Positions 18,345-26,992 of a stretch of 64,000 nucleotides of DNA are shown here, one piece after another (the stretch's first letter is position 1; each line of letters begins with the position of its first letter). The notes under the pieces are model-generated. The model searched no databases and had not been told where the DNA came from. It worked only from the letters and a program-made list of their open reading frames with translations. A program made the translations under genes and the position numbers. The stretch covers positions 248,001-312,000 of the forward strand of contig CAWCZR010000010.1 in assembly GCA_963800135.1 (NCBI GenBank), read 5' to 3'. This DNA is from DASPSM01 sp963800135. GTDB lineage: Bacteria > Planctomycetota > Planctomycetia > Planctomycetales > Planctomycetaceae.

Positions 18345-18848
18345 ATGGCCCGTTTCGGCCCAATCAAGTTCTCGCCAACCCTGACGGTGGCGGTCTGGCA
18401 AATCGCGATCGTTGCCTGCGTCCTTTTGTCGGCATGCGACTCGCGCGGCGACTCCTGGCCGGCGGTGGGCAAAGAGGCTCCAGGAGTGGCCTGGTTCCAC
18501 GACCTGTACGAGGCCCATCGCGTTTCGGCGGCCACAGGCAAGCCGATGTTGATCGTGTTCGGGGCCGAGTGGTGCCACTACTGCCGCGAACTCGACACCA
18601 CCACGCTGAAGAATCCGGACGTCGTCAGCTTCATCTCCAGCAACTTCGTTCCGGTCCATTTGGACGCCGACAAGGACGTCCGCGTCGCCACGATCCTCAA
18701 GGCGAAGCCGATCCCGTGCAGCGTGGTGCTCAGTCCCGATGCCGAGCTGATGGGCCGCTCGTTTGGCTACCTCGACGCGCAGCATTATTACGTCGAGCTC
18801 GAAAAGATGCGGCAACGCTACGTCAAGCTGGCGCATCGCGGGAAGTAA
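18345..18848 (+). CDS. Thioredoxin-like lipoprotein, 167 aa
   Basis: A hydrophobic segment ends in the lipobox LLSAC with C31 as likely lipid site, so the protein is probably membrane-anchored outside the cytoplasm. A thioredoxin fold follows: KPMLIVFGAEWCHYCRELD carries the redox pair C77-H-Y-C80, and KPIPCSVVLSP holds the cis-Pro region. It resembles DsbD-gamma/thioredoxin_7 proteins that reduce or exchange disulfides. ATG 18345 is chosen because GGGAG lies 9 nt upstream; TTG 18327 is an upstream alternative. No partner gene is adjacent. Confidence 0.85.
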   Translation: MARFGPIKFSPTLTVAVWQIAIVACVLLSACDSRGDSWPAVGKEAPGVAWFHDLYEAHRVSAATGKPMLIVFGAEWCHYCRELDTTTLKNPDVVSFISSNFVPVHLDADKDVRVATILKAKPIPCSVVLSPDAELMGRSFGYLDAQHYYVELEKMRQRYVKLAHRGK

Positions 18849-19118
18849 CTGGCGCGGCTACGACTCGAGCTGGCTGCGGGGCCACCGGCGACGAGCACCA
18901 AAGTGCTGCTCGCACCATCCTTGCGTAAACACTGGCCCGCGCGGCAGCTGGAGCAGACGGCGATCTCGGCGCTGTCGAGTGCGGCCAGCTCCTGCACATT
19001 CGCGAATTTGCGCGTGCAAGGCGGCCTGCGACGCTTTACTGTCGAAGATGTCGCACGTTGCCGCGGTCGCGGGGCCGGTGACTGACGAAATCGGCAGCGA
19101 GCCTGCAGGGAACCCGGG

Positions 19119-19550
19119 ATGCAAATCTTCAATCCGTTCGATCACCAATACTGGCTGCAGATCGGCGTGGCCATCTTCTGCGGCGGGGTGATCGGCATCG
19201 AACGCGAGTTACGCGGCAAGCCGACCGGCATGCGGACCTGCATCCTGATCGTGCTGGGGACGGCCATCTTCGTGAAGCTGGGAGCCGTCATGGGGAACGA
19301 GCGGGGCGACGCGACGCGGGTGCTGGGCCAGGTCGTCACCGGGATCGGCTTCCTCGGCGCGGGCGTGATCATGTCCCGCGGCGACGTGATTATCGGCGTG
19401 ACGACGGCGAGCGTCGTCTGGGTGCTGGCGGCCATCGGTGCGCTCATCGGAGCGGGGGAATTCGCTGGCGCCGTCACAATGGCGGTCGTCACAGTAGTCT
19501 GCCTGACCGTGTTCGATTATTTGGAGCGGTGGATTCAAAAACACCGTTGA
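19119..19550 (+). CDS. MgtC/SapB-family membrane protein
   Basis: The 143-aa protein has four to five hydrophobic helices. The MgtC signature is clear: GGVIGIERELRGKPTGMRTCIL near the start, then VVTGIGFLGAGVIM and VTTASVVWVLAAIGALIGAG. MgtC proteins act in the inner membrane and in pathogens affect Mg2+ stress, ATP synthase and survival; the role in planctomycetes is unknown. It has only the membrane domain, with no C-terminal ACT-like domain. ATG 19119 follows an AGGGA site. Confidence 0.9.
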   Translation: MQIFNPFDHQYWLQIGVAIFCGGVIGIERELRGKPTGMRTCILIVLGTAIFVKLGAVMGNERGDATRVLGQVVTGIGFLGAGVIMSRGDVIIGVTTASVVWVLAAIGALIGAGEFAGAVTMAVVTVVCLTVFDYLERWIQKHR

Positions 19551-19632
19551 CGGGTCATGTCCGGCGGGCTAGAGTACGATACGTTTGTATAGTTAAACCA
19601 TTCGACCACCTCAGCGACACCAGGAGTGGATC

Positions 19633-20141
19633 ATGCCGATCAGCCAGGCTCTGCTGCCGGAATTCGACCAGGAAATGGCCAATACGCGGAAGGTTTTGGA
19701 GCGCATTCCCGAGGACAAGCTCGATTGGAAAGCCCATCCGAAGTCGAACACCATCGGCTGGGTGAGCAAGCATCTGGCCGACCTGCCGAGCTGGGCGACG
19801 AATACCCTGAAGGAGGAGTCTTTGGATATCGCGCCGGTGGGCGGCCCTGCGTTCCAATTTCCGGAGGCCAAAACCAAGGCGGCGATTCTCGCGCTGTTCG
19901 ATAAAAACATCGCCGGCGCCGGGAGGCGATCAGCGCCGCCTCCGACGCGGACTTCATGAAGACCTGGACGCTGCTCAAAGGCGGCCAAAAGATCTTCGCG
20001 ATGCCGCGTGTCGCCGTGGTGCGAAGCATGGTGATGAACCACATGATCCACCACCGCGCGCATCTGTGCGTCTACCTGCGGCTCAACAACGTGCCGGTGC
20101 CGGCGCTCTACGGGCCGTCGGGAGATGAAGGAGCGTTTTAG
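19633..20141 (+). CDS. DinB-family protein (frame break)
   Basis: DinB/YfiT-like proteins are four-helix bundles with a His-rich metal site, often thiol S-transferases. From ATG 19633 (CAGGAG 6 nt upstream) the first frame gives MPISQALLPEFDQEM and SNTIGWVSKHLADLPSW, holding the first His ligand. Near 19920 the frame shifts, and the next one gives ISAASDADFMKTWTLLKGG and VMNHMIHHRAHLCVYLR with the other His ligands. One missing base at the GCGCCGGGAGG run explains the break. The joined length is ~169 aa, normal for the family. It ends 20 bases before the convergent acyl-CoA dehydrogenase stop. Confidence 0.85.
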
Positions 20142-20160
20142 CGCTCGCGTTGCGCGGTGA

Positions 20161-21351
20161 TCAAACGAGTCCATCCTCTGACTGAATTGGATGTTGCGCC
20201 AGCAGGCGCCGCGCGATAATCAGGTGTTGGAGCTCATTGGTGCCGCCGCCGATCATGAGCAGCGGCGCGTCGCGGTAGTAGCGCTCGACGGGAAGGTCGG
20301 TAGAGTAGCCGGCGCCCCCGTGAATTCGCAGTGACTCGAGCGCGACGAACTGGGCGGTCTCGGTCGCGAAGAGCTTGGCCATCGCAGCTTCCAGGTCGCA
20401 GCGTTCGCCGCGGTCTTTTTTCTGCGCGGCCGAAACGACCAGCAGTCGCGAGGCTTCGATTCGCGTGGCCATCTCGGCCAGCTTGATTTGAATCGTCTGG
20501 TGTTCGCAGATCGGCTTGCCGAAGGTTTCGCGTTTTTGCGAGTAGGCGAGCGCATCTTCAAACGCGGCGCGGGCCACGCCGACGCCGCGGGCCGCCACGT
20601 TGATTCGCTCGCTCTCGAGCCCGGTCATAATCTGCTTGAAGCCGGCACCCTCGACGCCGCCGATCAGGTTGGCGGCCGGAACGAAGAAATTCTCGAACGC
20701 CAGCTCGCAATTCTCGACGCCGCGATAGCCGAGAGTGTCGATCTCGCGGACGACGCGGAATCCCGGTCCCCCCTTTTCGATCACGAAGGCCGAAATCGCC
20801 TGGTGCGGTGATTTCGGGTCGGCACTCGTTTTGGCAGCCAGCACGAACGTGTCGCCGCGCTTGCCGTTCGTGATCCACATCTTCGAGCCATTGATGAGGT
20901 AGCCGTTGCCGTGGCGGGTCGCCGTCGTGCGGAGACGTTTGACGTCGGTGCCAGCGTCCGCCTCCGTCAGGGCTAGGCCGCCGCGCCGTGCTCCGGATGC
21001 CAGCCCGGGCAGAAACGTGCGCCGCTGCTCGTCGGTGCCGAAGCGATGGATGATGTCGCAGATCACCGAATGGGTGCCGAGCGGGCCGACGATGCTCATC
21101 CAGCCGCGAGCCAGCTCCTCGATGATCGCCGCGAACGTCGTGTAGTCGAGTCCCAGCCCGCCGAATTCGCGCGGGACATTGCAGCCGAACAGGCCGAGCC
21201 GCCTGAAGCCCTCCACAATCTGCGCCGGATACTCATCCGCGTGTTCCAGCCGAGTGGCAACCGGCAGGACTTCGTCCTTCACGAATTGGCGGACGCGGTC
21301 GATGAGCGCGTGATCGACGGGCGCTTGTTTGTCGGGTGCTGGCATGTTCAT
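20161..21351 (-). CDS. Acyl-CoA dehydrogenase
   Basis: This flavoenzyme oxidises an acyl-CoA to the enoyl-CoA and passes electrons to ETF. The motifs are complete: LALTEADAGTDVKRLRT and KMWITNGKRGDTFVLA for FAD binding, KRETFGKPICEHQTIQIKLAEMA in the C-terminal helical domain, and RIHGGAGYSTDLPVERYYRDA. The usual catalytic Glu of the YEGT motif is replaced (MIGGGTNELQ), but a Glu sits in GLESERINVAARGV, the base position of isovaleryl-CoA dehydrogenases. The substrate may therefore be branched or long-chain, which is inference. ATG 21351 (MNMPAPDK) is chosen over the longer open frame. It is divergent from the SelA-like gene 88 bases away. Confidence 0.92.
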   Translation of the reverse strand: MNMPAPDKQAPVDHALIDRVRQFVKDEVLPVATRLEHADEYPAQIVEGFRRLGLFGCNVPREFGGLGLDYTTFAAIIEELARGWMSIVGPLGTHSVICDIIHRFGTDEQRRTFLPGLASGARRGGLALTEADAGTDVKRLRTTATRHGNGYLINGSKMWITNGKRGDTFVLAAKTSADPKSPHQAISAFVIEKGGPGFRVVREIDTLGYRGVENCELAFENFFVPAANLIGGVEGAGFKQIMTGLESERINVAARGVGVARAAFEDALAYSQKRETFGKPICEHQTIQIKLAEMATRIEASRLLVVSAAQKKDRGERCDLEAAMAKLFATETAQFVALESLRIHGGAGYSTDLPVERYYRDAPLLMIGGGTNELQHLIIARRLLAQHPIQSEDGLV

Positions 21352-21439
21352 CGCTGGCGATGTGGGACGTTTTGGCGGAAGATGCGGAAACCGCCCAACC
21401 GTGGAACCGAGCAACTCAAAACAGCGCGTCCAGTTTAGC

Positions 21440-22594
21440 ATGACACAGCAACGACCAGCGGAAGTTCATGCGGTGGCCGCGCCGAGCGTCTACGATTTGC
21501 TCGGCGTAAAAACGGTCATCAACGCGGCCGGCACGCTGACGACGTTGGGCGGTTCGTTGATGCCGCCAGAGGTCTTGGACGCCCTCACGTCGGCTGCCCG
21601 GTACTTCGTCGATCTCGACGAGTTGCAGACCCGGATCGGCGAGCGAATCGCCGCGCTGATCGGCGTCGAGGCGGCCCTCGTGACGACGGGTGCGGCGGGC
21701 GCCATGCTGCTGGGCACCGCCGCGGCGATCACCCGGGGCGACCGAGAGCGCATCGCTCGGCTGCCCGATACGACGGGCATGCCGAACGAAGTCCTCACGC
21801 AAAAGGCGCATCACACCGGCTACGACCACCAGGTCACAGGGTGCGGCGTGCGGCTTGTCGACGTCGAGACGCGAGAGGAGCTCGAACAGGCGATCAACGA
21901 GCGGACCGCGCTCATGCTCTTCTACAATCTGCTCGAGTCCGACGGCCGGATTACGAAGGAGGAGTGGATCGAGGTCGCCCGCCGCCGCGGCATCCCGACG
22001 CTCGTCGACGCGGCCGCCGACGTCCCGCCGCTCGACGCTCTTTCGCGTTACAATCGACTCGGTTTCGACATGGTGGCGATCAGCGGCGGGAAAGCGCTCT
22101 CTGGCCCGAGCAACACCGGATTGCTGCTTGGTCAACGCGACCTGATCGCTGCGGCCCGGCTCAACGCGAGTCCCAATTGCGGCACGATCGGCCGCATGCT
22201 CAAGGTCAGCAAGGAAGACATGGTCGCGCTGTGGGCGGCCGTCGAACGCTATTTCCGTCTCGACCACGCGGCTGAGCTGCGCGAGTGGGAGCGGCGGCTG
22301 ACGGAAATTGAACAATCGCTCGCCGGCATTCCGACCGTGACGACGCAGCGATTCGTCCCGCCGATCGCCAATCACGTGCCCCACCTTTTGGTCTTCTGGG
22401 ACGAGACTCGCATCCGCCTCGATCGCGATCAGGTGACGCGAAAGATGGCCGGGGGAAATCGGCCCATCGCGTTGGGGCGCGTCAGCGGGACGGGCGACCG
22501 GGGACTTTTGATTTCAGTGTTTCAGCTCAAGCCGGGCGAAGAGCGGATCGTCGGCAACCGGCTGGCCGAAATCCTGAAAGAGTCGACCGTCTGA
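21440..22594 (+). CDS. SelA-like PLP-dependent enzyme
   Basis: The 384-aa protein has the fold of L-seryl-tRNA(Sec) selenium transferase and D-glucosaminate-6-phosphate ammonia-lyase (DgaE). It opens VYDLLGVKTVINAAGTLTTL, the typical family start, and has GVEAALVTTGAAGAMLLGTAA for cofactor binding, PTLVDAAADVPPLD with the PLP-ring Asp, and K218 as the Schiff-base lysine in ISGGKALSGPSNTG. It is too short to be true SelA (about 460 aa), so an ammonia-lyase-type or other small-molecule role is more likely. ATG 21440 is chosen from homology. It is divergent from the acyl-CoA dehydrogenase, and no tRNA-Sec or selB is seen. Confidence 0.85.
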   Translation: MTQQRPAEVHAVAAPSVYDLLGVKTVINAAGTLTTLGGSLMPPEVLDALTSAARYFVDLDELQTRIGERIAALIGVEAALVTTGAAGAMLLGTAAAITRGDRERIARLPDTTGMPNEVLTQKAHHTGYDHQVTGCGVRLVDVETREELEQAINERTALMLFYNLLESDGRITKEEWIEVARRRGIPTLVDAAADVPPLDALSRYNRLGFDMVAISGGKALSGPSNTGLLLGQRDLIAAARLNASPNCGTIGRMLKVSKEDMVALWAAVERYFRLDHAAELREWERRLTEIEQSLAGIPTVTTQRFVPPIANHVPHLLVFWDETRIRLDRDQVTRKMAGGNRPIALGRVSGTGDRGLLISVFQLKPGEERIVGNRLAEILKESTV

Positions 22595-22656
22595 CGTCCG
22601 CGAACGAGAAGAAGCGGAACGCCGGCCGCTGCCGCACGGCGTCCCGGTCGGGCGCG

Positions 22657-23397
22657 TCAATCTTCGATCTTCACGATCTGATCGAAGTGCGTCAGCTCGA
22701 GCACCTCACGGACGTCGGCCGACGGATGGCGGACCGAGACGGCGACGCCCCGCCTGGTGATTGAGGCGAGCACGCCCAAAAAACCGCTGGGAATGATCAA
22801 CACGTCCTGCATCTCGAACGCCAGCTCGTGGCTGCCGGTGCGGTCGAGCAGCTCGCCGATTTCGCCCAGGTAGCGGCCCAGCACGTGGTCCGGCGGCAGA
22901 TCGCGCCCGCCGAATCCGATCACCAGCGTCGGCTCGGTCTGCAGCACTTCGAGCCGGTGCGTCTGATCCGCGGCGGGTTGCGACAGGATTTTCGCCTCGC
23001 GGCGCTGGGCGGCGGTGGCCGTGCTGGCGGCGGTCCGCATCGCCTGCACGGCCTGATCGCGCGACGCGAAGACCGGCCACAACACATTGAGCTTGGCCTT
23101 GCGGAGGATTTCTTGTCCCAGTGCCGAAACGTTGCACAATGCCATGCCGGCCCCGCATTCGCGAGCGTGCTTCCAAGCCATGCACAAGGTGTCGAGCAGC
23201 AGCGAGCCGAAGTATTCGACGTTGGCGAAGTCGACCACGATCGAGCGCACGTTCGGGTCACGGATTTCCTCGACCAGCGCGGTGCGATCGACCGCGAATT
23301 CCGGACCGGCGAGGCTCCGCACGCCGCCGCTGGGCAGGGCAATCAGCGTGTCTCCGGCACGCTCCGTGGCGAAGTATTTGGTGGGATTCGTGCTCAT
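22657..23397 (-). CDS. Double STAS-domain protein
   Basis: The 246-aa protein has two STAS (anti-sigma antagonist-like) halves. The first runs from ALPSGGVRSLAGPEFAVD to RSIVVDFANVEYFGSLLLD, where the switch Ser is expected in YFGSLLLDTL. The second includes GSHELAFEMQDVLIIPSG and the closing RHPSADVREVLELTHFDQ, which is typical of STAS ends. STAS domains bind partner kinases or phosphatases in stress signalling; no partner kinase is adjacent. The start is ATG 23397. It is convergent with the SelA-like gene 62 bases away. Confidence 0.85.
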   Translation of the reverse strand: MSTNPTKYFATERAGDTLIALPSGGVRSLAGPEFAVDRTALVEEIRDPNVRSIVVDFANVEYFGSLLLDTLCMAWKHARECGAGMALCNVSALGQEILRKAKLNVLWPVFASRDQAVQAMRTAASTATAAQRREAKILSQPAADQTHRLEVLQTEPTLVIGFGGRDLPPDHVLGRYLGEIGELLDRTGSHELAFEMQDVLIIPSGFLGVLASITRRGVAVSVRHPSADVREVLELTHFDQIVKIED

Positions 23398-23861
23398 GGC
23401 CGCTCGTCTCGAGATGGTGTCAGCCAGCCGCCGGCCTGCCGCACTTACGGTCGCAGCGCGACGGAAGCCCTGCCAGCTTACGCCAGCGGCTCTCCAATAA
23501 ACATGGGTTGCTCATCAGAATCTTGTCCGAGTGTCTGCAACCGCTAACTTTGGCTGTCGTCGTCTGAACGACACAACAGGTCGCGGTCAACAGACGTCTC
23601 GGAGCGGAGGCGCCCGGAAGCCCACCAGTCCGTAAAACCTCCCGGTTTTTCCAGTCGGCGAATTGCCGTCCGACCGGGCATATTTCCCGTCCTGGTTCGT
23701 GCCCCAAAGCTGTGCGCCCCGCGGCTTTCGGGCCATGTTATCACGGGGCCAACCCGATCTTCCGCTAAACGGCGAATTTCGCTACCGTCCCCACCCGTTC
23801 TCGCCGAGCGGAATCGGCCGAGGCCCAAGCAGTAAGCGATTGGAGTGAAGGAGAGTCCGAG
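23398..23861. other. Intergenic region, nothing recognised
   Basis: This 464-base gap lies between the divergent STAS and YXWGXW genes. It carries upstream sequence for both. Only the GAAGGAGAG ribosome site before ATG 23862 is clear. I see no repeat, RNA or ORF I can support. Confidence 0.5.
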
Positions 23862-25381
23862 ATGAGGGAGCGTCGTCTTGTCGGAGTGTCCCTGGCCAGC
23901 GGGGCGCTTCTCTTAATGGTGTTGACGTTCTGGGGACCGTGGGCTTCGGCCCAGGACTTCCAGGGGAATCAAACGACCCAGGCCGGTGGAGGCCCGGAAT
24001 TCTCGCAGGCGCCCGGCCTGCCCGAGGCCCAAGGGACGCCCGGCGCCGCCGAGGGGCAACAGCCGTCCGATCCGAATACCGAAGTGCTGACGAAGGGGGC
24101 CATTCACGAGGCCTTCGCGCAGCCCGTCGTCTTTAACTCCGCTCCGGGAGCCGTCGTTGCTCAAAAGCCGCCGGAACCCGTTGACGAAATGCCGCCCGAG
24201 CAGAAGCCGGCCGGCGATCATGTCGCTTGGATCCCCGGCTATTGGACCTGGGAAGGCGATCAGAACAAATTCATCTGGACCAGCGGCATTTGGCGCTCCA
24301 TTCCGGCGGGCGTCGAATGGGTGCCCGGTTACTGGCAGCAGGTTGACACCGGTTCGCAGTTCGTCTCCGGCTACTGGCGGAAGACGGCGGAGCAGGAAGT
24401 CACCTACATGCCGCAGAAGCCGCCCGATACGCTCGAGACCGGGCCGGTCGGAGCGGCGCCTTCGCCTAACGTGGTCTGGATTCCCGGTTGCTGGGTCTGG
24501 CGCGGCTCGCACTATGCCTGGCGCGCGGGCTTCTGGGCTCCGTGCAATCCCGACTGGATCTGGGTTCCGGCTCACTACGTCTGGACCCCTTCCGGCTACC
24601 TGTTTGTCGAGGGGCACTGGGACTACGCGATGCAGAATCGCGGCGTGTTCTTCGCCCCGGTCGTCTTCCGGCCCGGGATCGTCTGGGTGCCGGGTACGTC
24701 TACTCGCCGGCCATCGCCATGGATTTCGGCGCTTGTCAGGGCTGCCTCTTCTGCGGCCCGTGCGGCTACTGCTTCGGCAACTACTACGGGCCGGCGTTTG
24801 TCGGCGTCGGCATTTATCCCTGGTTCGAATGGCATCATCGCTACGGTTACGATCCCTGCTTCGCCTACTGCAGCTGGCACTACGGAGCAGGCTGGCGTGA
24901 GCGAATTGTCGTCGATTATCGCTTCCGCATCGGACACCCCGAGGCTCGACCGCCCGTCACCTTCGCGCTGATGGTTCGCGGCGGCGGTTGGGGCGGTCCG
25001 GCCCTGGCCTTACACATCAACGTGCTGGCCGCACGGGGCGGCGGCATGCGATTCGAGCGGCTAGGCGCGGCGCGGCGGGCCGAAATCCATCGGGCCGTCC
25101 GCGAGCAGCACGCCGCCAACGAACGGCGGGCGGCCGAGGAGCGGCGCAACGCCGGCCACAGCGCTCCGTTCAAGTCGGCCGCGCCGCACTCGGCACTGCA
25201 GGCCAATGCTCGCGCAGCGGCGGAACGCAACGCCGCGGCGGGAGGTCGTTCGACCTCGACGGCGCGGACCACGACGCAGAACTCGCGTCAGCAGCCACAA
25301 CAGAAAAAAGCACCGCCGAAACCGGCGGCTCGCGGCCGAAATCCGCAAGCCGGCGGATCGTCCTCGAACGACCGACGGTAG
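23862..25381 (+). CDS. YXWGXW-repeat secreted protein (frame break)
   Basis: A signal peptide (GALLLMVLTFWGPWASAQ) is followed by a Gln/Gly/Pro-rich linker and then Trp-rich repeats such as WIPGYWTWEGDQNKF, WVPGYWQQVD and WIPGCWVWRGSHYAW, the YXWGXW pattern seen in planctomycete envelope proteins. The frame breaks near 24697 (after GIVWVPG); the next frame continues YVYSPAIAMDFGACQG with a Cys/Gly/Tyr-rich stretch, then a basic Ala/Arg/Gln-rich tail ending SSSNDRR. A missing base in CCGGG explains it. The start ATG 23862 has GAAGGAGAG upstream. The joined length is ~506 aa. The function is not known; a role in the cell envelope or matrix is inferred from composition. Confidence 0.8.
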
Positions 25382-25534
25382 CTATTTCGCTTTGACCGAA
25401 ACGATCCTGGCGAGCGGCACGTGTGAGCGTGCCGGTCGGTCAAGTCTGTAAGAAGCTATAGACCCGCCGGCGATTTTGACCGGTTTGACGGGTCCAGGGA
25501 AGCTCTGACCGCACGCTCGCGTGTTTGGCACTCC

Positions 25535-25576
25535 AAAAAACAAAAAAACCAGACTGAGCAGATGCCCTGTCTGGTT
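25535..25576 (-). terminator. Rho-independent terminator of the IS607-like gene
   Basis: Read on the minus strand, AACCAGAC (25576-25569) pairs with GTCTGGTT (25554-25547) around a 14-base loop and is followed by TTTTTTG then TTTTTT. It sits ~25 bases after the recombinase stop. Confidence 0.75.
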
Positions 25577-25601
25577 CCAAAATTTCGCGGTGTGCCGCTG
25601 G

Positions 25602-26778
25602 CTACGGAGTAGCCTTGTGAGTGATTGCGGAGCGTGGACAGCTCGGCAGTTTGATTCCCGCGTAAAAATCTCTCTTCGTTGAATGTCGGGAACGGGTTAA
25701 TCCCGTGACCGACTGGAATGCCTTCGAGAACTCAACGCGAGAGAGCACAGTGTGTCCGCTGGCTCGGCAGAATGCCAAGTAGGAGAGGTACAGCGGGCGA
25801 GCAAAAACACGGAATGTTGAGTCTGTCGGGTCGCCGGTTTGGCAGTTGGCCGCAACAAATTTTTCAACCGTTTGTGGTCGCGGTTGAGCGGTGGTTCCCT
25901 CCTTGCGGCGGTCACGAGCGTAAGCGAGCAGAATGGCGCGTATGTTGTGCTCCCGCACTTGCCTGCCGTGGTTTAAATCAGCGTGTCCCTCTCGTTTGAT
26001 GGTCCGAACAATGTCGCGGTAGCTGTGGCCGCTTTCGTGGAGAGCAAGGATGCGGGTCCGCGTGGTGTCACTCACAACGAACCGATTGACCATGCCGCCG
26101 CGTCGCCCGTTGTGCTTCGCGGTAAAACAGGTCATCACGACCATCACGTCATAGGCGAGTTCCTCGCTTTCGGTGCGTTCCTTGTCTTCATCGCTGAGAC
26201 CGTCAGCAGGTCGGGTCTCTACAATCTCAACCCCCGTGCGTTCGCACAGGCGATAAACGAGCGAACGACAATTCCTGCTGATGCGGTCCGCAAACTCACA
26301 GAGGATTCGCTTTGCTCGCCCATCCAAGATGGCGTCGATTAGACGCACAAAGCCTTTGCGTTCGTGGTTGAGACCGACTCCCTGTCTCTTGAATCGTCAC
26401 AGTCGGTTCGCCGGGGAAGTGCTCAGACGCGAAGCGTTCCAGCCGTTCAACCTGTCGACTGAGATTTCCCTCTTTGCGTTGCTTGTCCGTGCTCACACGC
26501 GCGTAAACGACCGTCAAGCGTTCGGCTTGTCCGTCGGATTTAGCCTCATCGTCCACGTTCAGCCCTAGTGCTCTGATGAGGCTGTCACGGACGATGAGCC
26601 GATGCCCGCCAATGGTCCTTTCGGTTTCAACGGTGCCGCTGTTGGCGTAGTAACGCAGCAACTCGACGCTCACGCCTGCCAAGCGTGCCGCGTCCTTCAT
26701 GCGAAGCAGAGACGCTGAAGGGACAGAAGCAACCGAATTGCAGACCGGGCGTGCGGAGGCAAGAATGGGAGCCAGCAT
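25602..26778 (-). pseudogene. IS607-like serine recombinase with C-terminal extension, frame broken
   Basis: From ATG 26778 a MerR-type helix-turn-helix (LRMKDAARLAGVSVELLRYY, GTVETERTIGGHRL) is followed by the start of a small serine recombinase (LTVVYARVSTDKQRKEGNLS with the nucleophile Ser). The frame breaks near 26382; one base removed restores ETGS-GLNHERKGFVRLID. The next frame continues RAKRILCEFADRISRN and GVEIVETRPADG to CFTAKHNGRRGG, where an IS607 TnpA would end. Here ~165 residues more follow: a helical ILALHESGHSYRDIVRTIK and a last segment (VFARPLYLSYLAFCRASGH, VEFSKAFQSVTGLTR, KRDFYAGIKLP) like the winged helix at the end of phage D5-type primases. The joined length is ~391 aa. 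No tnpB is present. The stretch is less GC-rich than its neighbours, suggesting transfer. It may be intact if the break is a sequence error. Confidence 0.75.
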
Positions 26779-26900
26779 GACCGCGTACCTTCATTACGGG
26801 GTTGTGTGAGGCTGGCCGTTGTGTGCAACCACTTCGGTCAGCCGTTTTCTCCCTTCCGGGAGAGCGGGCGATAGCCCAGCTATTTATAGATTACATCGGT

Positions 26901-26941
26901 CCGGTTCTCACGCGAAGGGAACCGGCCGGCTGACACCGGCC
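26901..26941. repeat. Two adjoining GC-rich hairpins (REP-like)
   Basis: CCGGTTC (26901-26907) pairs with GAACCGG (26919-26925), and GGCCGG (26924-26929) pairs with CCGGCC (26936-26941). A related GC-rich inverted stretch lies at 44419-44455. They sit between mcsB and the IS607-like gene. Confidence 0.45.
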
Positions 26942-26992
26942 GCTCGCCAGTTTTTTTGCGCAGGGCGCGGGCAGCGGTTTGGCCGGCGCCCG

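Noticed and set aside
18849..19118. Open frames of ~100 codons on both strands
   Set aside because: Neither strand shows a conserved motif, ribosome site or steady composition. A frame-broken Cys-containing minus-strand gene cannot be excluded but is not supported.
21440..22594. True selenocysteine synthase (SelA)
   Set aside because: It is ~80 residues short, and neither selB nor tRNA-Sec is near.
26950..26990. Terminator from the T-run near 26951
   Set aside because: The hairpin is nine bases from the T-run and lies on the plus strand, where no gene is transcribed toward it; mcsB and the IS607-like gene are on the minus strand.
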